Below are positions 15,770-23,589 of a stretch of DNA of 44,962 nucleotides, piece after piece. Source of the DNA: Candidatus Rokuibacteriota bacterium (GTDB lineage Bacteria > Methylomirabilota > Methylomirabilia > Rokubacteriales > CSP1-6). Made by a program: the position numbers and the translations under genes. Each line of letters begins with the position of its first letter. The stretch's first letter is position 1. The notes beneath the pieces are model-generated. The model made no database searches. It saw nothing but the letters and a program-made list of their open reading frames with translations, and was not told where the DNA came from. The stretch spans positions 1 through 44,962 of the forward strand of contig JACPCW010000118.1 of the NCBI GenBank assembly GCA_016184365.1, given 5' to 3'.

Positions 15770-16555
15770 TCAGGCCTTGGCCGTCCGCACCATACCCCAG
15801 CGCCCGACGGTGCGGCGCTCGAGCTGCTGGAAGACGAGCCGCTCGAAACCGACGCCGAGCACGCCGATGACGATCAGCGTGCCGAGCATCATGTCGGCGC
15901 GGAGGAACTCCTTCGAGTCGAAGATGACCCAGCCGAGTCCCCAGTTCGTCGCGGCGATCATCTCGCCGCCGACGACGGCGATCCACGAGCGCGCGAAGGC
16001 CTGGCGGAACCCGGCGATCACGAACGGCAGCGAGCCGGGCAGGACGACCTTGCGGAAGAGGTCGGCGCCGCCGGCGCCCATCGCCTGGGCGGCGCGAATC
16101 CACAGGCGGTTGACCGAGCGGACGCCGGTCCAGGTGTTGAGCACCACCGGGAACGTGGCCGCGTAGAACACGAGCGCGATGCTGGCGGCGTCGCCGAGGC
16201 CGAACCAGAGGATGAAGACCGGCACCCACGCGAGCGACGGAATCGGCGACAGCACGCTCACGAGCGGCAGGACGAAGCGCTCGGCCGCCTTGAAGCGCCC
16301 CATGAGGAGACCGACCGGAATGCCGAGCAGCAGCGCGAGCGCGAGGCCCCAGAGAATGCGATAGAGCGTGTAGCCGATGTGGAGGAAGATCATGCCGCTG
16401 CTCACCATCCCGACGAGCGTGGGGACGATGACGCGAAGCGAGGGTGACAGCGCCGGCGAGAAGAGCCCGCTCCACGCGAATGCTTCCCACACCACGGCGG
16501 CGAGGCCGAACGAGGCGACGGCGCCCGCGAAGAACCGCGCGAGGCCGCGGCTCAT
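15770..16555 (-). CDS. ABC transporter permease (SsuC/TauC type), second of two
   Basis: 261 residues from ATG 16555, which overlaps the stop of the upstream permease (ATGA). Six membrane segments are visible, with the EAA-type coupling loop around WIRAAQAMGAGGADLFRKVV, P-rich SPIPSLAWVPVF and the C-terminal WGMV. It is clearly paralogous to the neighbouring permease (shared NTWTGV, RAAQ.MGA, FRKVVLPG, LGW.IF). The pair probably forms a heterodimeric channel, whereas most members of this family are homodimers (inference). Confidence 0.92.
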   Translation of the reverse strand: MSRGLARFFAGAVASFGLAAVVWEAFAWSGLFSPALSPSLRVIVPTLVGMVSSGMIFLHIGYTLYRILWGLALALLLGIPVGLLMGRFKAAERFVLPLVSVLSPIPSLAWVPVFILWFGLGDAASIALVFYAATFPVVLNTWTGVRSVNRLWIRAAQAMGAGGADLFRKVVLPGSLPFVIAGFRQAFARSWIAVVGGEMIAATNWGLGWVIFDSKEFLRADMMLGTLIVIGVLGVGFERLVFQQLERRTVGRWGMVRTAKA

Positions 16556-17352
16556 CGCTGCATCATCCCCCAGCGCACGACGGTGAACTGCTCGATGCGC
16601 TCGAACACCAGTTTCTCGAGCGCCAGGCCGACGATGCCGATGACCGCGATGCCGGCCAGCATGACGTCGGTGTTCATGAATTCGCGCGCGCCGAAGATCA
16701 GCCAGCCGAGCCCGACGGACACCGAGGTGAGCATTTCGACCGCGATGAGCACGCGCCAGGCGCGCGCGAGGCCGAGCCGCAGTCCGGTGAGGACATAGGG
16801 GAGCGCGCCCGGCAGCACCACCTTGCGGAAGAGCTGGCGGTCCGCGGCGCCCATCACCTGGGCCGCGCGGATCCAGATGTCCTTGACGGCCTTGACGCCC
16901 GTCCACGTGTTGACGATGACGGGAAAGGTCGCGGAAAACCCGACGAGCAGCACCGCCGGCAGGTTGCCGAGGCCGAACCAGAGCACGAACAGCGGGGCGT
17001 AGGCGAGACCGGGGATCGGGTTACCGACGCTGACGACCGGCACCAGGAGATCCTCCGCCCAGCGGTGACGCCCCATCAGCATCCCCACCACGACGCCGAC
17101 GACCCCGCCGAGGGCAAAGCCGGCCGCGAGGCGCAGGATGGTGTCGAGCGCGTGGAGCGGCAGGATCCCGGTGGCGATCAGGCGCACGAACGTCGACCCG
17201 ATCACGTCCAGGCGCGGAAAGAGCCGTGGCGGGAACGGCCCGAGAATCGCGAACGCCTCCCACGCGATCGCCACGACGACGAACGGGAACGCGAGCTGCG
17301 CGAGCCCCCATGCGGCTCGCCGAAGCCCGAGCGTCGCCGACGCGCGGAACAC
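16552..17352 (-). CDS. ABC transporter permease (SsuC/TauC type), first of two
   Basis: 266 residues from GTG 17352, 15 bases after the receptor stop. Six hydrophobic segments; coupling loop WIRAAQVMGAADRQLFRKVV; conserved NPIPGLAYAPLFVLWFGLG. The two permeases share the same layout and length and are tandem duplicates. The order receptor, permease, permease, ATPase shows a complete importer. Confidence 0.92.
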   Translation of the reverse strand: MFRASATLGLRRAAWGLAQLAFPFVVVAIAWEAFAILGPFPPRLFPRLDVIGSTFVRLIATGILPLHALDTILRLAAGFALGGVVGVVVGMLMGRHRWAEDLLVPVVSVGNPIPGLAYAPLFVLWFGLGNLPAVLLVGFSATFPVIVNTWTGVKAVKDIWIRAAQVMGAADRQLFRKVVLPGALPYVLTGLRLGLARAWRVLIAVEMLTSVSVGLGWLIFGAREFMNTDVMLAGIAVIGIVGLALEKLVFERIEQFTVVRWGMMQR

Positions 17353-17367
17353 GGCCGCTCGCTCGGC

Positions 17368-18363
17368 TCAGCGCGCCGCCCGGGCCTTGGTGAGCAGATC
17401 GCGATTGAGCGCCTTCGCGATCTCGGGCACGGCCGCGATCCTCTTGCCACCCGCGGGTGTCACGAGGTCCTTGGCCTGGTCGACGAGGTACTTCTCGATG
17501 TCCGCCGTGAGATCCGGCTCCCACCGCATGCGCCGGAGCGCGACGTCGATCACCGGGACGTCCACGGTGCGGCCGAGCGACTTCTGCTCCTCCGCATAGA
17601 CCGCCGCCGCCTTGATCGGCTCCTCCTTGAGGAGCTTGATGGCGCGGAGCCAGCCGCGGAGGTAGGCGACCACGGCGTCGGGGTTCTCCTTGATGATCTT
17701 GTTCGTCGCCGTCAGCATGAACGGCAGCGGGTCGTACTTGCAGAAATTCTCGACGACGCGGACCGTGCCGTCCTTCTCCGCGATGGCCGTGTGCGGCTCG
17801 CCGAGCGCGGCCAGGTCGACGGCCTTGGCGACGAGGCTCGGAATCCGATCCTTCGCGTCGGGGATGTTGGCGACCTGGTAATCCTCCGCTTTGAGCCCGA
17901 AGCCCGGCGCGATGCGGGTCACGAAGACGTATTCGGTGATGGTGCCCTTCGGCAGCCCGATCTTCTTGCCGCGCAGCTGGCTCACGCTGTTGATGTCGGA
18001 GCTCTTGAGCGCCACGATGTGGTTGGCGGAGCAGAAGACCGAGTTGACGCCGATCGCCGTGTACGGCACGCCCTTGTCGAGACCGATCATGAACGGCGTC
18101 GGCGCCGTCGCGTTCAGATCGATGGCGCCGGCGATCATGGCGTCGCGGCCTTCCTTGCCGAGCGCGAACCGCCGCCACTCGACGTCGAGGCCCGCCTCCT
18201 TGAAATAGCCCTGCCGGATCGCGATCACGTCGGCGGCGCCCATGATCGAGCCGTGGACGGCCAACCGGATCTTGAGCGGCTTCTGCGCCTCGACCTCGGA
18301 CGGGAGGCGGCCGGGAACGAGCATCACGACTGCGAGCACGGCAAACGCGAGCGTTTTTCTCAT
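17368..18363 (-). CDS. ABC transporter substrate-binding protein (NMT1/TauA type)
   Basis: 331 residues. ATG 18363 has GGAGGAAACG directly upstream and begins a signal peptide (MRKTLAFAVLAVVMLVPG). The mature part starts KPLKIRLAVHGSIMGAADVI, followed by IRQGYFKEAGLDVEW, the NMT1/TauA/SsuA fingerprint. It captures the substrate in the periplasm for the two permeases. The ligand cannot be told. The presence of dapL and a methyltransferase in the same operon suggests an amino or carboxylic compound (inference). Confidence 0.9.
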   Translation of the reverse strand: MRKTLAFAVLAVVMLVPGRLPSEVEAQKPLKIRLAVHGSIMGAADVIAIRQGYFKEAGLDVEWRRFALGKEGRDAMIAGAIDLNATAPTPFMIGLDKGVPYTAIGVNSVFCSANHIVALKSSDINSVSQLRGKKIGLPKGTITEYVFVTRIAPGFGLKAEDYQVANIPDAKDRIPSLVAKAVDLAALGEPHTAIAEKDGTVRVVENFCKYDPLPFMLTATNKIIKENPDAVVAYLRGWLRAIKLLKEEPIKAAAVYAEEQKSLGRTVDVPVIDVALRRMRWEPDLTADIEKYLVDQAKDLVTPAGGKRIAAVPEIAKALNRDLLTKARAAR

Positions 18364-18447
18364 CGTTTCCTCCGGCGACGTGCAGTCGACGAGCGGCGTT
18401 GGTGGGGCCGGAGCGTAGACGCCCGCCGTCCGCAAGTCAATTAAGGT

Positions 18448-18519
18448 GGGGGGCCCCGACATGGCCCCCCACACCCCCCAACGCTCGCGGCGCCCCGGCG
18501 TCGCCGTGGCGCCGCTCGG
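18448..18519 (+). repeat. Two-hairpin dispersed repeat, copy 3
   Basis: GGGGGGCC at 18448-18455, loop CCGACAT, GGCCCCCC at 18463-18470, then a C-run and a diverged second half. It lies in the 322-base gap between the divergent solute-receptor gene and the LVIVD gene. The remainder of this gap holds the duplication described in the next entry and no gene. Confidence 0.7.
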
Positions 18520-18597
18520 TTCCCGTCGCGGTCTGTTGCCGATACAACGCGCTCCGCTGGCGTCCCGGCGCCCCGGCGTCGCCGTGGCGCCGCTCGG
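18489..18597 (+). repeat. 31-base direct duplication inside the copy 3 region
   Basis: The 31-base second half of the element, starting GGCGCCCCGGCG and ending GCGCCGCTCGG, is present identically at 18489-18519 and 18567-18597, 78 bases apart. The intervening bases include TTGCCGATACAAC but no recognisable element. Confidence 0.7.
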
Positions 18598-18685
18598 CGT
18601 CCGCTGGCCGCGCGTTGCGCGCGCCCGCGGCCGCTGCTAGCATCCCGCCGCGCGGCACGGGCCACTCGCCGCGAAGGAGCTTCCG

Positions 18686-19900
18686 ATGCCAGCACCCGCC
18701 GCACGAAAGATGCGCCTGCTCGGCCACCACCCGCTCGACGGCTTCGGCAACTGCGGCGAAGGCATGGCGATCCAGCTCACGCGCGACAAGCGGCGCGTGC
18801 TGTGGATCGCCCACGAGTCGCAGCCGAAAAACTTCACGGCGGTCGACGTGACGAATCCCAGGAAACCGAGCGTCATCGTCCAGACCGCGCTGCCGCACGA
18901 GCGGATGCGCTCGAACTCGCTGGATCTCGTCGGCGATCTCCTCGTGGTCGCGTACCAGACCGCGCAGGTCGGCGCGAAGCCGGCCGGGTTCGAGATCTTC
19001 GACGTCGGCGACCCGGCGAAGCCGAAGTCGGTGGCGTTCTTCGACGCCTCCGGTCCGGCGTCGCGCGGCGTCCATCATCTCTGGTGGGTCGACGGCGAAT
19101 ACGTGCACATCGCGTCCGGCGCGCCGGACTTCACGCCGCGGAACCCGCGTGACGACCAGTGCTACAGGATCGTCGACGTGCGCGATCTCACGCGTCCGCG
19201 CGAGGTCGGCCGCTGGTGGCTGCCGGGCACGCGCGACGGTGACAGCGAGCCGCCGCTGCCGCGCCATCCGACGTTCGACTCCGGTTACCGCGCGCACAAC
19301 ACCAACGTCTATCCGCAGCGGCCCGACCGCGCGTACGTCGGCTATCTCGATGGCGGCGCGTTCGTCCTCGACATCGGTGACAAGGCGCATCCCCGCGTCG
19401 TCGGACGCTTCGACTATCAGCCGCCGTTCCCGGGCTTCTGCCACACGGTGCTGCCGCTGTTTGCGCCGAACCTGCTGGTCGTCAGCGACGAGTCCGTTCG
19501 CGATGGCGCCGTCGACTGGCCGAAGCTCGTGTGGGTGCTCGACGCGCGGCGCGAAGACAAGCTGGTGCCGATCAGCACGTGTCCGATGCCGCCGGTGAAG
19601 GACTTCGCGAAGCGCGGCGGCCGGTACGGCGCGCACAACCTGCACGAGAACCGCCCGGCGCCGGGCGCCTGGATCTCGGAGCGGTACGTCGTCGGCACGT
19701 TCTTCAACGGCGGCGTGCGCGTCTTCGATCTCGCCGATCCGTTCCAGCCGAAGGAAGCGGCGTTCTTCGTGCCGCCGGCGCCGCGCAAGTCGCCGAAGAA
19801 GGCGATCCAGATCAACGACGTGTTCGTCGACGAGCGCGGCGTGGTCTACGCGGTCGATCGCATGATCGGCGGGCTCTACATCCTCGACATGAAGCTGTAG
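18686..19900 (+). CDS. LVIVD-repeat beta-propeller protein
   Basis: 404 residues, ATG preceded by GAAGGAG. No signal peptide is visible. LVIVD-type repeats occur throughout: LLVVAYQT...FEIFDVGDPAKPK, CYRIVDVRDLTRPREV, AYVGYLDGGAFVLDI, YVVGTFFNGGVRVFDLADP and GGLYILDMKL. Each is a strand pair ending in a 'xVxDvsdPxxP' turn, expected to form a propeller. The biochemical role of such stand-alone LVIVD proteins is unknown; they may scaffold or bind a ligand. The gene is alone on its promoter, with a repeat region upstream and a nucleotidyltransferase remnant downstream. Confidence 0.85.
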   Translation: MPAPAARKMRLLGHHPLDGFGNCGEGMAIQLTRDKRRVLWIAHESQPKNFTAVDVTNPRKPSVIVQTALPHERMRSNSLDLVGDLLVVAYQTAQVGAKPAGFEIFDVGDPAKPKSVAFFDASGPASRGVHHLWWVDGEYVHIASGAPDFTPRNPRDDQCYRIVDVRDLTRPREVGRWWLPGTRDGDSEPPLPRHPTFDSGYRAHNTNVYPQRPDRAYVGYLDGGAFVLDIGDKAHPRVVGRFDYQPPFPGFCHTVLPLFAPNLLVVSDESVRDGAVDWPKLVWVLDARREDKLVPISTCPMPPVKDFAKRGGRYGAHNLHENRPAPGAWISERYVVGTFFNGGVRVFDLADPFQPKEAAFFVPPAPRKSPKKAIQINDVFVDERGVVYAVDRMIGGLYILDMKL

Positions 19901-19927
19901 GGCCGGGACGGCCGCGCTCTCCACTGC

Positions 19928-20180
19928 ATGGACGAATACCTGCAATGGATCGAGGATCGCTTCTGGGTCCGGATGCATTACATCGCGGCCAAGATCGCGC
20001 GTGGCGAGCTCTTCGAGGCGATCGACGGTCTCGTGTTCGTCCGCAGTCGCGTGCTCGGACCGCTCATCCTGTCCGAGGCCGGCGCGTGGAACAGAGCGCG
20101 CCGGACCGTGTGCCTGCGCTGCGATCGACCGTCGCCGCGTACGACCGCGAATCGTGCTGGGCCGCGCTGACAGCGTCCGC
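19928..20180 (+). pseudogene. Frameshifted C-terminal remnant of a nucleotidyltransferase-like protein
   Basis: One frame gives MDEYLQWIEDRFWVRMHYIA then AKIARGELFEAIDGLVFVRSR, resembling the helical C-terminal part of aminoglycoside/lincosamide nucleotidyltransferase-like proteins (some databases mislabel them oxalate:formate antiporters). The expected continuation PALRSTVAAYDRESCWAAL is present, but in a different frame from about 20110. The N-terminal catalytic half is absent. Truncation plus frameshift indicates a pseudogene; the family assignment is from memory of the motif. Confidence 0.5.
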
Positions 20181-20313
20181 GGGGACTTCGTCGCCGGGCA
20201 GACGAAAATGCGTTAGGCTCTCCCCAACTGCAGGACGCACGGGCCTGCGTTCACTCCCGGTGCGGTCGGACTCATGGGCCGACGTCGAACAACCGAGACC
20301 CGGAGGGACACCC

Positions 20314-20838
20314 ATGGCCGAGACCCGCTCCGAAACCGCGCTGCTTCTCGCGTTCGTCGATCTCACCCGGTTCTTCGCCCAGAGCCAGCGCGTCGACGAC
20401 GGCGAGCTGGCCGACACGATCGACGCCTTCTACGAGCAGGTGGCCGCATCCGTGGAAGACGCCGGCGGGCGCGTCGTGAAATTCATCGGCGACGCCGCGC
20501 TCATCACGTTTGCCGAGGACCGCGTGGACCGCGGCGTCGACACGCTGCTGGCGCTCAAGGAGGCGGTCGACGCGTCGATGGTGCGGCGCGGGTGGGACTG
20601 CCGCCTCGTCGTCAAAGCGCATTTCGGGACCGCGGTGGCGGGTCCGTTCGGCGCGGCCGGCGACAAGCGCTACGACGTCCTCGGCAAGGCCGTCAACACG
20701 GCGGCCACGCTCGACGGGACGGGCGTGACGCTCTCCGTCGCGGCGTTCCGCAAGCTGAGTCCACCCATGCGCAAACGGTTCAAGAAACACACGCCGCCGG
20801 TCAGCTACATCCGGCTGGAGGATCGGCGCGCGAGGTGA
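20314..20838 (+). CDS. Class III nucleotide cyclase-like domain protein
   Basis: 174 residues, a stand-alone cyclase homology domain. GGAGGG precedes ATG 20314. First metal Asp is in LAFVDLTRFF, second in KFIGDAALITF, and the adenine-type Lys (VVKFIGD) and Asp (KRYDVLG) are present. The segment KAVNTAATLDG keeps the Asn but has Thr where the transition-state Arg of active cyclases is expected (N-x-A-x-R). It could be a low-activity or inactive cyclase that binds nucleotide. It heads the catabolic gene run; the glyoxalase gene starts six bases after its stop. Confidence 0.75.
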   Translation: MAETRSETALLLAFVDLTRFFAQSQRVDDGELADTIDAFYEQVAASVEDAGGRVVKFIGDAALITFAEDRVDRGVDTLLALKEAVDASMVRRGWDCRLVVKAHFGTAVAGPFGAAGDKRYDVLGKAVNTAATLDGTGVTLSVAAFRKLSPPMRKRFKKHTPPVSYIRLEDRRAR

Positions 20839-20843
20839 GCGAC

Positions 20844-21206
20844 ATGATCAGGTTCGACCATCTGCGCATTCCCGTGAGCGATCTGGAGCGGTCGCGCGCG
20901 TGGTACATGACGACGCTCGGGTTGACGCTCGAGTTCGAGGTGCCGGATCGCAGGACGGTCGCGTTCCAGGACAGCGACGGGTTCGCCATCTTCTTGCAGG
21001 AGGCGCCGGCGCCGGTTCAGCCGAACGGATGTGCGCTCTGGTTCCAGGTCCCCGACGTCGACGAGACGTTCACCGAATGGTCGGCGCGCGGCGTCGCGTT
21101 CGCGCACGAGCCGCGCAAGGCGTACTGGGGGTATGGCGCGGAGCTGATCGACCCGGACGGTTACCTGATTCGCCTGTGGGACCAGCGGTCGATGAAGGGG
21201 ACATGA
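20844..21206 (+). CDS. Glyoxalase/bleomycin-resistance-family protein (VOC fold)
   Basis: 120 residues. It starts FDHLRIPVSDLERSRAWY, the first VOC metal-His motif, and ends with GAELIDPDGYLIRLWDQ containing the metal Glu region. ATG 20844 has GAGGTGA five bases upstream; GTG 20835, overlapping the previous stop, is an alternative start. Such proteins isomerise, cleave or sequester small molecules. The next gene's ATG overlaps its TGA. Confidence 0.85.
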   Translation: MIRFDHLRIPVSDLERSRAWYMTTLGLTLEFEVPDRRTVAFQDSDGFAIFLQEAPAPVQPNGCALWFQVPDVDETFTEWSARGVAFAHEPRKAYWGYGAELIDPDGYLIRLWDQRSMKGT

Positions 21207-21601
21207 CCTCGTTCGCCACGAAGCGCCGTCCGGCCGCGGCCGACGCGGTCGCGCCGGACGGCAGCGAGGTTCGGGTGCTGCTCGCGCTCCCGGGCGGCAG
21301 CATGGCGCATTTCACGCTCGCGCCGGGTGACACGTCCCGCGCCGTCGCGCATCGAACGGTCGAGGAGATCTGGTACTTCGTCGACGGCCGCGGCGAGATG
21401 TGGCGAAAGCTCGGCGACGACGAAGCCGTCGTCGCCGTCGAGCGTGGCGTCTGCATCACGATTCCGGTCGGGACGCGCTTCCAGTTCCGCTCGCTCGGTC
21501 CCGGGCCGCTCGAGGCGGTCGGCGTGACCATGCCGCCGTGGCCGGGAGACGGTGAGGCCGACGAGCTCGATGGTGTCTGGCCCGCGACCATCCACCACTG
21601 A
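21203..21601 (+). CDS. Cupin-domain protein
   Basis: 132 residues. Single cupin fold: first motif region AHRTVEEIWYFVDGRGEMW (metal His and Glu) and second motif VCITIPVGTRFQFRSLG, where the usual His is replaced by Gln/Phe, suggesting weakened metal binding. It starts by ATGA overlap with the glyoxalase gene. Its small-molecule role is probably linked to the catabolic operon. Confidence 0.82.
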   Translation: MTSFATKRRPAAADAVAPDGSEVRVLLALPGGSMAHFTLAPGDTSRAVAHRTVEEIWYFVDGRGEMWRKLGDDEAVVAVERGVCITIPVGTRFQFRSLGPGPLEAVGVTMPPWPGDGEADELDGVWPATIHH

Positions 21602-21613
21602 CGGAGGACGGAC

Positions 21614-21964
21614 ATGAACATCGTCGATCTCGGAGGCTCGCTGAAGTTCTCCTCGGAGCACCACGTCTACACGACGCTGTCCGAGACGCCGCACTCCGCG
21701 ATCAGCATCGTCGGCTGGGAGCCCGGGCAGACGTCGCCGATCCACTCGCATCCGGATGCCGACGAGATCTATCACGTGCTCGAGGGCGAAGGATTGTTCA
21801 ACGACGGCACACGCGAAGTGAAGCTCGGCCCGGGCGCGACGGTCGTCTTCCCGGCCGGCGAGGTGCACCGCGTGCAGAGCATCACGCGCATGGTGCTGTA
21901 TCGCGTGCAGGCCGGCGCCGACCGCGCGCCGAAGATGGTCGCCGCCTTTCCGACTCGCGCTTGA
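21614..21964 (+). CDS. Cupin-domain protein, small
   Basis: 116 residues, ATG preceded by GGAGGACGG. Motif 1 HSHPDADEIYHVLEGEG carries two His and a Glu, motif 2 VFPAGEVHRV carries the fourth ligand His, so unlike its upstream neighbour the metal site is complete. It may be a dioxygenase, isomerase or sugar-type cupin; the substrate is unknown. Confidence 0.85.
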   Translation: MNIVDLGGSLKFSSEHHVYTTLSETPHSAISIVGWEPGQTSPIHSHPDADEIYHVLEGEGLFNDGTREVKLGPGATVVFPAGEVHRVQSITRMVLYRVQAGADRAPKMVAAFPTRA

Positions 21965-22030
21965 CGTGACGTCGCTCCGGGCAGATTCTCGGGCGCACCG
22001 TACGGCCCGGCCCCGAGAGGGAGGACAACG

Positions 22031-23587
22031 ATGCGTCCACATCGACCGTCCCGGAGCACGTCATTGCGTCACCTCGTCATCGCCCTCGCCGTCGTCTCGA
22101 TGCTCGTCGCCGTCGCGCCGCAGAGCGCGGCGCAGATTCCGCCCGGCGAGTCGGTCATCGCGTTCCACGTGACCATCGCGCCGAGCTGGTTCGATCCGTC
22201 GACGGCGCCGCCGCAGATCACGCCGTTCGGAATTCTGTACGCGATTCACGACTCCGTGGTTCGGCCGTTACCCGGCGGCAAGACCGGCCCGAGCCTGGCC
22301 GAGTCGTGGTCGGAAACTCCGGATGGCCTGACCTACGAGTTCAAGCTTCGCCGCGGTCTGAAGTTCCACAACGGCGATCCGCTCACGACCGAGGACGTGA
22401 AGTTCAGTCTCGAGCGCTACAAGGGCGCCGGCTCCAAGGCCATCCACGATCGCCTGAAGCAGATCGAGGTCGTCGATGCCCAGGTCATCCGCATCCACCT
22501 GAAGGAGCCGTGGCCCGACTTCCTGACGTTCTACGGCACCACGGCGACGGCGGCGGGGATGGTCGTGCCGAAGAAGTACCTGACGCAGGTCGGCGACGAC
22601 GGGTTCAAGAAGCATCCGGTCGGCGCCGGGCCCTACAAGTTCGTGACGCACAAGCCCGGCATCGAGATCGTGCTCGACGCCTACCCGGGCTACTGGCGCA
22701 AGGTGCCGAACGTGAAGCGGTTCGTCATCAAGAGCGTTCCCGAGGGCACGACACGCGTCGCGATGCTGAAGAACGGCGAGGTCGACATGGCCCGCGCGCT
22801 CGACGGCGAGGACGCGCTGAACGTGAAACGGGACCCCCGGCTTCAGCTCATCGCGTCGAAGCACGCGTCGATCTTCTGGATCGAGTTCGCGGACCAGTGG
22901 GACCCGAAGTCCCCGTGGCACGACAAGCGGATGCGGCAGGCCGTGAACTACGCGCTCGATCGCCAGGCGATCAACGAGGTCTCGTGTCTCGGCTTCTGCC
23001 CCCCGACCGGGGTCATCGTCCCCCGCGTCATGGACTTCGCGCTGCAGACGACCGGGCATCCCTACGACCCTCGGAAGGCGAAGCAGCTGCTGGCGGAAGC
23101 CGGCTATCCGAACGGGATCGATGCCGGGGACTTCGTGCCGATCCCGCCGTTCCTGACGACCGCGGAGGCCGCGACGAACTTCCTGAGCGCCGTGGGGATC
23201 AGGACGAGGATCCGGCCCACGGAGCGTGCGGCCTTCCTCGCGGCGTGGCGGGAGAAGAAGCTGCGCGGGATGTTTCTCGTCGCCGCGGGCAACTCCGGCA
23301 ACGCGGCGAGCCGGGTCGAGGCCTTCATGCACTCGAAGGGCAGCTACGCGTACGGCGGATATCCCGACATCGACGACTTGTTCCACCAGCAGGCGCGCGA
23401 GCGGGACCGCGCGAAGCGCGAGGCACTGCTCCACAAGATCCAGCAGCTCACGATCGACCGCGTGATGTTCGCGCCCGTCATGGACTACCGCACGCTCACG
23501 GGCGTCGGCCCGCGGGTGGCCGAGCACGCGCTCGACGCGATGCCGCTCAACCCGTACCCCGCGTACGAGGACATGAAGCTCAGATAG
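22031..23587 (+). CDS. ABC transporter substrate-binding protein, family 5 (peptide/opine type)
   Basis: 518 residues; a GAGGGAGGACAACG leader region precedes the ATG. Signal peptide with LVIALAVVSMLVAVAPQSAA. Family 5 hallmarks: GLTYEFKLRRGLKFHNGDPL, TTEDVKFSLERY, GAGPYKF, DKRMRQAVNYALDR, and the lobe-2 segment YDPRKAKQLLAEAGY. These receptors bind oligopeptides, opines, glutathione or other large polar ligands. No cognate permease or ATPase lies nearby, so it is an orphan receptor embedded in a catabolic operon. The next gene begins two bases after its stop. Confidence 0.93.
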   Translation: MRPHRPSRSTSLRHLVIALAVVSMLVAVAPQSAAQIPPGESVIAFHVTIAPSWFDPSTAPPQITPFGILYAIHDSVVRPLPGGKTGPSLAESWSETPDGLTYEFKLRRGLKFHNGDPLTTEDVKFSLERYKGAGSKAIHDRLKQIEVVDAQVIRIHLKEPWPDFLTFYGTTATAAGMVVPKKYLTQVGDDGFKKHPVGAGPYKFVTHKPGIEIVLDAYPGYWRKVPNVKRFVIKSVPEGTTRVAMLKNGEVDMARALDGEDALNVKRDPRLQLIASKHASIFWIEFADQWDPKSPWHDKRMRQAVNYALDRQAINEVSCLGFCPPTGVIVPRVMDFALQTTGHPYDPRKAKQLLAEAGYPNGIDAGDFVPIPPFLTTAEAATNFLSAVGIRTRIRPTERAAFLAAWREKKLRGMFLVAAGNSGNAASRVEAFMHSKGSYAYGGYPDIDDLFHQQARERDRAKREALLHKIQQLTIDRVMFAPVMDYRTLTGVGPRVAEHALDAMPLNPYPAYEDMKLR

Positions 23588-23589
23588 CC

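Noticed and set aside
14988..16490. 500-codon minus-strand frame across the ATPase and permease genes
   Set aside because: Off-frame shadow; the real genes have complete motifs and overlapping starts and stops.
18489..18597. CRISPR array
   Set aside because: Only two 31-base units with no regular spacers and no cas genes; explained by duplication inside the repeat element.
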